64,000 bases of DNA from Haliscomenobacter sp. (GTDB lineage Bacteria > Bacteroidota > Bacteroidia > Chitinophagales > Saprospiraceae): the NCBI GenBank assembly GCA_016713275.1, contig JADJPL010000028.1, positions 186,001 through 250,000 of the forward strand, given 5' to 3'. Of this stretch, positions 62,228 through 64,000 are shown piece by piece. The notes below the pieces were generated by a model. That model saw nothing but the letters and a program-made list of their open reading frames with translations. It made no database searches and was not told the origin of the DNA. Each line of letters starts with the position of its first letter. Within the stretch, counting starts at the first letter, position 1. The position numbers and the translations under genes were made by a program.

Positions 62228-63196
62228 ATGGCAACCCTTAAACGCACCCTCGCCGTTATCACCGGCGGCAATGTGGCCGAACGCGAAATTTCCCTCAAAA
62301 GCGCGGAAACCGTCGCCAAACACCTGGACCCTTCCAAGTACGAGGTCTTTATCCTGGATCTCATTGGGAGCATATTCATCGACAAACAGTCGGGCGCCCG
62401 GGTGGATCTCAACGATTTTTCCCTGGACCTGGGCGACCGGAAGGTTACTTTCGACGCGGTTTACCTGATGCTGCACGGCCACCCCGCAGAAGACGGCCGC
62501 CTTCAGGGGTACTTCGAACTGCTCGGCATTCCCTACACCGGCTGCGACCCGCTCGTCAGCGCCCTGACTTTCGACAAGCAGGCCTGCAAAGACTTTCTGA
62601 AAAGCCACGGGATCCCGATGGCGCCTTCGGCCCTGGTGTACAAGGGAAAGCCCTACGACCAAAACGCCTTGCTGAAGATGGGGCTTCCGCTGTTTGTCAA
62701 ACCGAATAAAAACGGAAGCAGCTTCGGCGTTTCCAAAGTCAACGAGCCGCACGAGCTGCCTCAAGCCATCGAAAAAGCCTTTGCCTTCGACAACGAGGTC
62801 GTGGTGGAAGCGTTTCTCAAAGGAACCGAGTATTCCAATGGCGTGCTCCGCAAAGACGGCGAAATCGTCGTGCTGCCCATCACGGAAATCATTCCGCAAA
62901 ACGAGTTTTTCGACTTCAAAGCCAAATACGAAAACGAAAGCAAGGAGATCACTCCCGCCCTGCTTCCCATGGAACTGACCCGCAACTGCCAGGAGCAAAC
63001 CCGGAAGATCTACGAAGTTCTGGGTTGCCGGGGCATCGCCCGGTTTGACTATATCCTCGTCGACCGCGTGTTCTATTTCCTGGAAGCCAATACCATCCCC
63101 GGCATGTCCGAAGCGAGCATCGTGCCCCAGCAAGCCATCGCTTATCGATGGACGATCACCGAGCTCCTCGAAGCCGTGGTCCAGGAAGCCCTGTAA
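62228..63196 (+). CDS. ddl: D-alanine--D-alanine ligase
   Basis: 322 residues from the ATG at 62228. The N-terminal domain starts LAVITGGNVAEREISLKSAE; the ATP-grasp fold has the substrate-loop region LPLFVKPNKNGSSFGVSKV, then VVVEAFLKGTEYSNGVL and the C-terminal signature GCRGIARFDYILVD followed by NTIPGMSEASIVPQQA. Makes the D-Ala-D-Ala dipeptide for cell-wall precursors. It follows gyrB closely and may share its transcript. A palindromic GGAATTGCATTCC repeat cluster follows. Confidence 0.95.
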   Translation: MATLKRTLAVITGGNVAEREISLKSAETVAKHLDPSKYEVFILDLIGSIFIDKQSGARVDLNDFSLDLGDRKVTFDAVYLMLHGHPAEDGRLQGYFELLGIPYTGCDPLVSALTFDKQACKDFLKSHGIPMAPSALVYKGKPYDQNALLKMGLPLFVKPNKNGSSFGVSKVNEPHELPQAIEKAFAFDNEVVVEAFLKGTEYSNGVLRKDGEIVVLPITEIIPQNEFFDFKAKYENESKEITPALLPMELTRNCQEQTRKIYEVLGCRGIARFDYILVDRVFYFLEANTIPGMSEASIVPQQAIAYRWTITELLEAVVQEAL

Positions 63197-63216
63197 CCCA
63201 AAATTTCCTGTAGCTC

Positions 63217-63307
63217 GGAATTGCATTCCGAGATGTTCACCGGAATTGCATTCCGGGAAGGTCCACAAGAATTGCATTCCACGGAAGGTCCACAAGAATT
63301 GTATTCC
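63217..63307. repeat. Four palindromic [AG]GAATTGCATTCC units spaced ~26 bp, after ddl
   Basis: Units at 63217, 63242, 63268 and 63295, 13 bases each (the last with GTA for GCA), 25-27 bases apart. The first two are followed by short variable spacers; the last two are preceded by GGTCCACAAG. They fill the space between the convergent ddl and the partial gene. It could be an iteron-like protein site or a gene-end structure. Confidence 0.88.
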
Positions 63308-63314
63308 GGACACA

Positions 63315-64000
63315 CTACCGTTTTTCCCCATACTCCTTCCACGCCTCCACAATCCCGGCATCCAGCCCCGTTCCTTCCGTCAGCCGTTCCATTTGGCGGC
63401 GCAGCGCGGCGGGATCCATCTCCAAATGCAAGGGGAGGGATCTGCTGAGGGCTTTCTGATCTCCGAAAGGCAAATGCTGCCGCAATAACCGGCGGAGCTC
63501 CGCCCTCAAACCGGGGTCGGGGCATAGCTTCCAGGCCAGGAACAAATCGGTGCGCAGGCGCGAAGGCAACCCGCCGCCCTGAATAAAGGAGATGGCCAGC
63601 CGGAGGAAACTGGTGTCCCGGCTGCGCAACATCCGCTGGAGCCGGTCTGTTTGTTCAGGGTTTTCCTCCGCCTGCAGGTACCGGGCCTCTTCCCTGGCCA
63701 GGTAAAACTCCAGTATCGATTGATCCAAAACCCCCGGGGACGGGGTTATTTCGGCGCGTTCGGGATAGGGCGGATCGCCGATGACGAGATGGGTAGGGGC
63801 ATCCCCCTTTGCCGCCATCCGAAGCCCGCACGACTCCAGCCGCTTTTTCCACAAGCCCAGGGGAACACCTCCGGGACGGCCAAACCATCCGATTGCGTGA
63901 CCGGCCTGAAGGCCGGAAGCGGGAAAGCGGGTGATCAACCAACCGGTCAGGGCGCGGCGTAAGGAAGGGATCGGAAGGGAAAGCGCATGCAGTGCCCGAT
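63315..64000 (-). CDS. Hypothetical protein, C-terminal part (start beyond window edge)
   Basis: The frame is open from the window edge (64000) to TAG at 63315-63317, about 228 residues. Helix-rich sequence with many Arg/Leu (DQSILEFYLAREEARYLQAEENPEQTDRLQRML, LRAELRRLLRQHLPFGDQK). No family motif was recognised. A conserved-looking PPYPERAEI segment lies near the middle. It is convergent with ddl across the GAATTGCATTCC repeats. Confidence 0.6.
   Translation of the reverse strand, partial: RALHALSLPIPSLRRALTGWLITRFPASGLQAGHAIGWFGRPGGVPLGLWKKRLESCGLRMAAKGDAPTHLVIGDPPYPERAEITPSPGVLDQSILEFYLAREEARYLQAEENPEQTDRLQRMLRSRDTSFLRLAISFIQGGGLPSRLRTDLFLAWKLCPDPGLRAELRRLLRQHLPFGDQKALSRSLPLHLEMDPAALRRQMERLTEGTGLDAGIVEAWKEYGEKR

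Overview
The window looks like a chromosomal segment from a free-living member of the Bacteroidota, most likely the Saprospiria/Lewinella-Haliscomenobacter side of the phylum. This is an inference from gene content, not a database match. The signs are a SusC/SusD pair, a type IX secretion (Por) C-terminal sorting domain, PorT/DUF5723-type outer-membrane barrels, an ECF sigma factor followed by a barrel protein, a one-chain glycyl-tRNA synthetase, promoters of the TTG...TAnnTTTG type, and base composition in the mid-50s % GC by eye. No phage, plasmid, CRISPR array or intact insertion sequence was seen.

Layout. 1-5.4 kb: end of a GalE-like epimerase, an HU-like protein, a YbjQ-like protein, smpB, then a minus-strand set of sigma factor, inner-membrane/outer-membrane barrel protein and alpha/beta hydrolase. 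5.4-16.4 kb: parC (frameshifted), an M1 metallopeptidase, DNA polymerase IV, a CoA-transferase, a seven-helix membrane protein and DacB. 16.4-20.8 kb: a serine hydrolase and a class A PBP, which form a cell-wall cluster with dacB. 20.9-25.5 kb: a two-gene molybdopterin oxidoreductase with Tat signal, a CorA transporter and RecO. 25.7-35.1 kb: secreted proteins, including a three-repeat PhoX-like T9SS cargo protein, then a CPA2 antiporter, an OmpA-like lipoprotein and an HD protein. 35.1-43.6 kb: a small polysaccharide-utilisation locus (GH105 hydrolase, SusD, SusC, divergent LacI regulator) that probably handles pectin/rhamnogalacturonan fragments. 43.7-64 kb: a barrel protein, tRNA-Thr(CGT), LD-carboxypeptidase, parE, lon, a GIN-domain protein, glycyl-tRNA synthetase, a DUF5723 protein, a DinB-fold protein, alanine dehydrogenase, tsaE, a broken sulfotransferase, gyrB, ddl and a partial gene.

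Two kinds of repeated structure stand out and are not explained by the genes. (1) Five copies of a ~150-bp, almost fully palindromic element (841, 1923, 12621, 37210, 54654) sit at gene 3' ends. Three of them supply the stop codon and part of the C-terminus of the upstream gene (smpB, dinB, glyS) and lie exactly between convergent genes. (2) Arrays of 7-9-bp tandem units, usually in two facing arms that could fold into long hairpins, also begin at or within a few bases of stop codons (parC/M1 peptidase, lon/GIN protein, recO, ldcA, parE). Both look like structured gene-end elements.

Sequence-quality caution: at least seven genes are broken by single-base length changes, mostly in short homopolymers (parC, lacI, susD, ompA-like, CPA2 antiporter, PhoX-like, sulfotransferase), and each is restored by adding or removing one base. 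Several are essential or otherwise intact, so assembly or sequencing indels are the simplest explanation for most of them.
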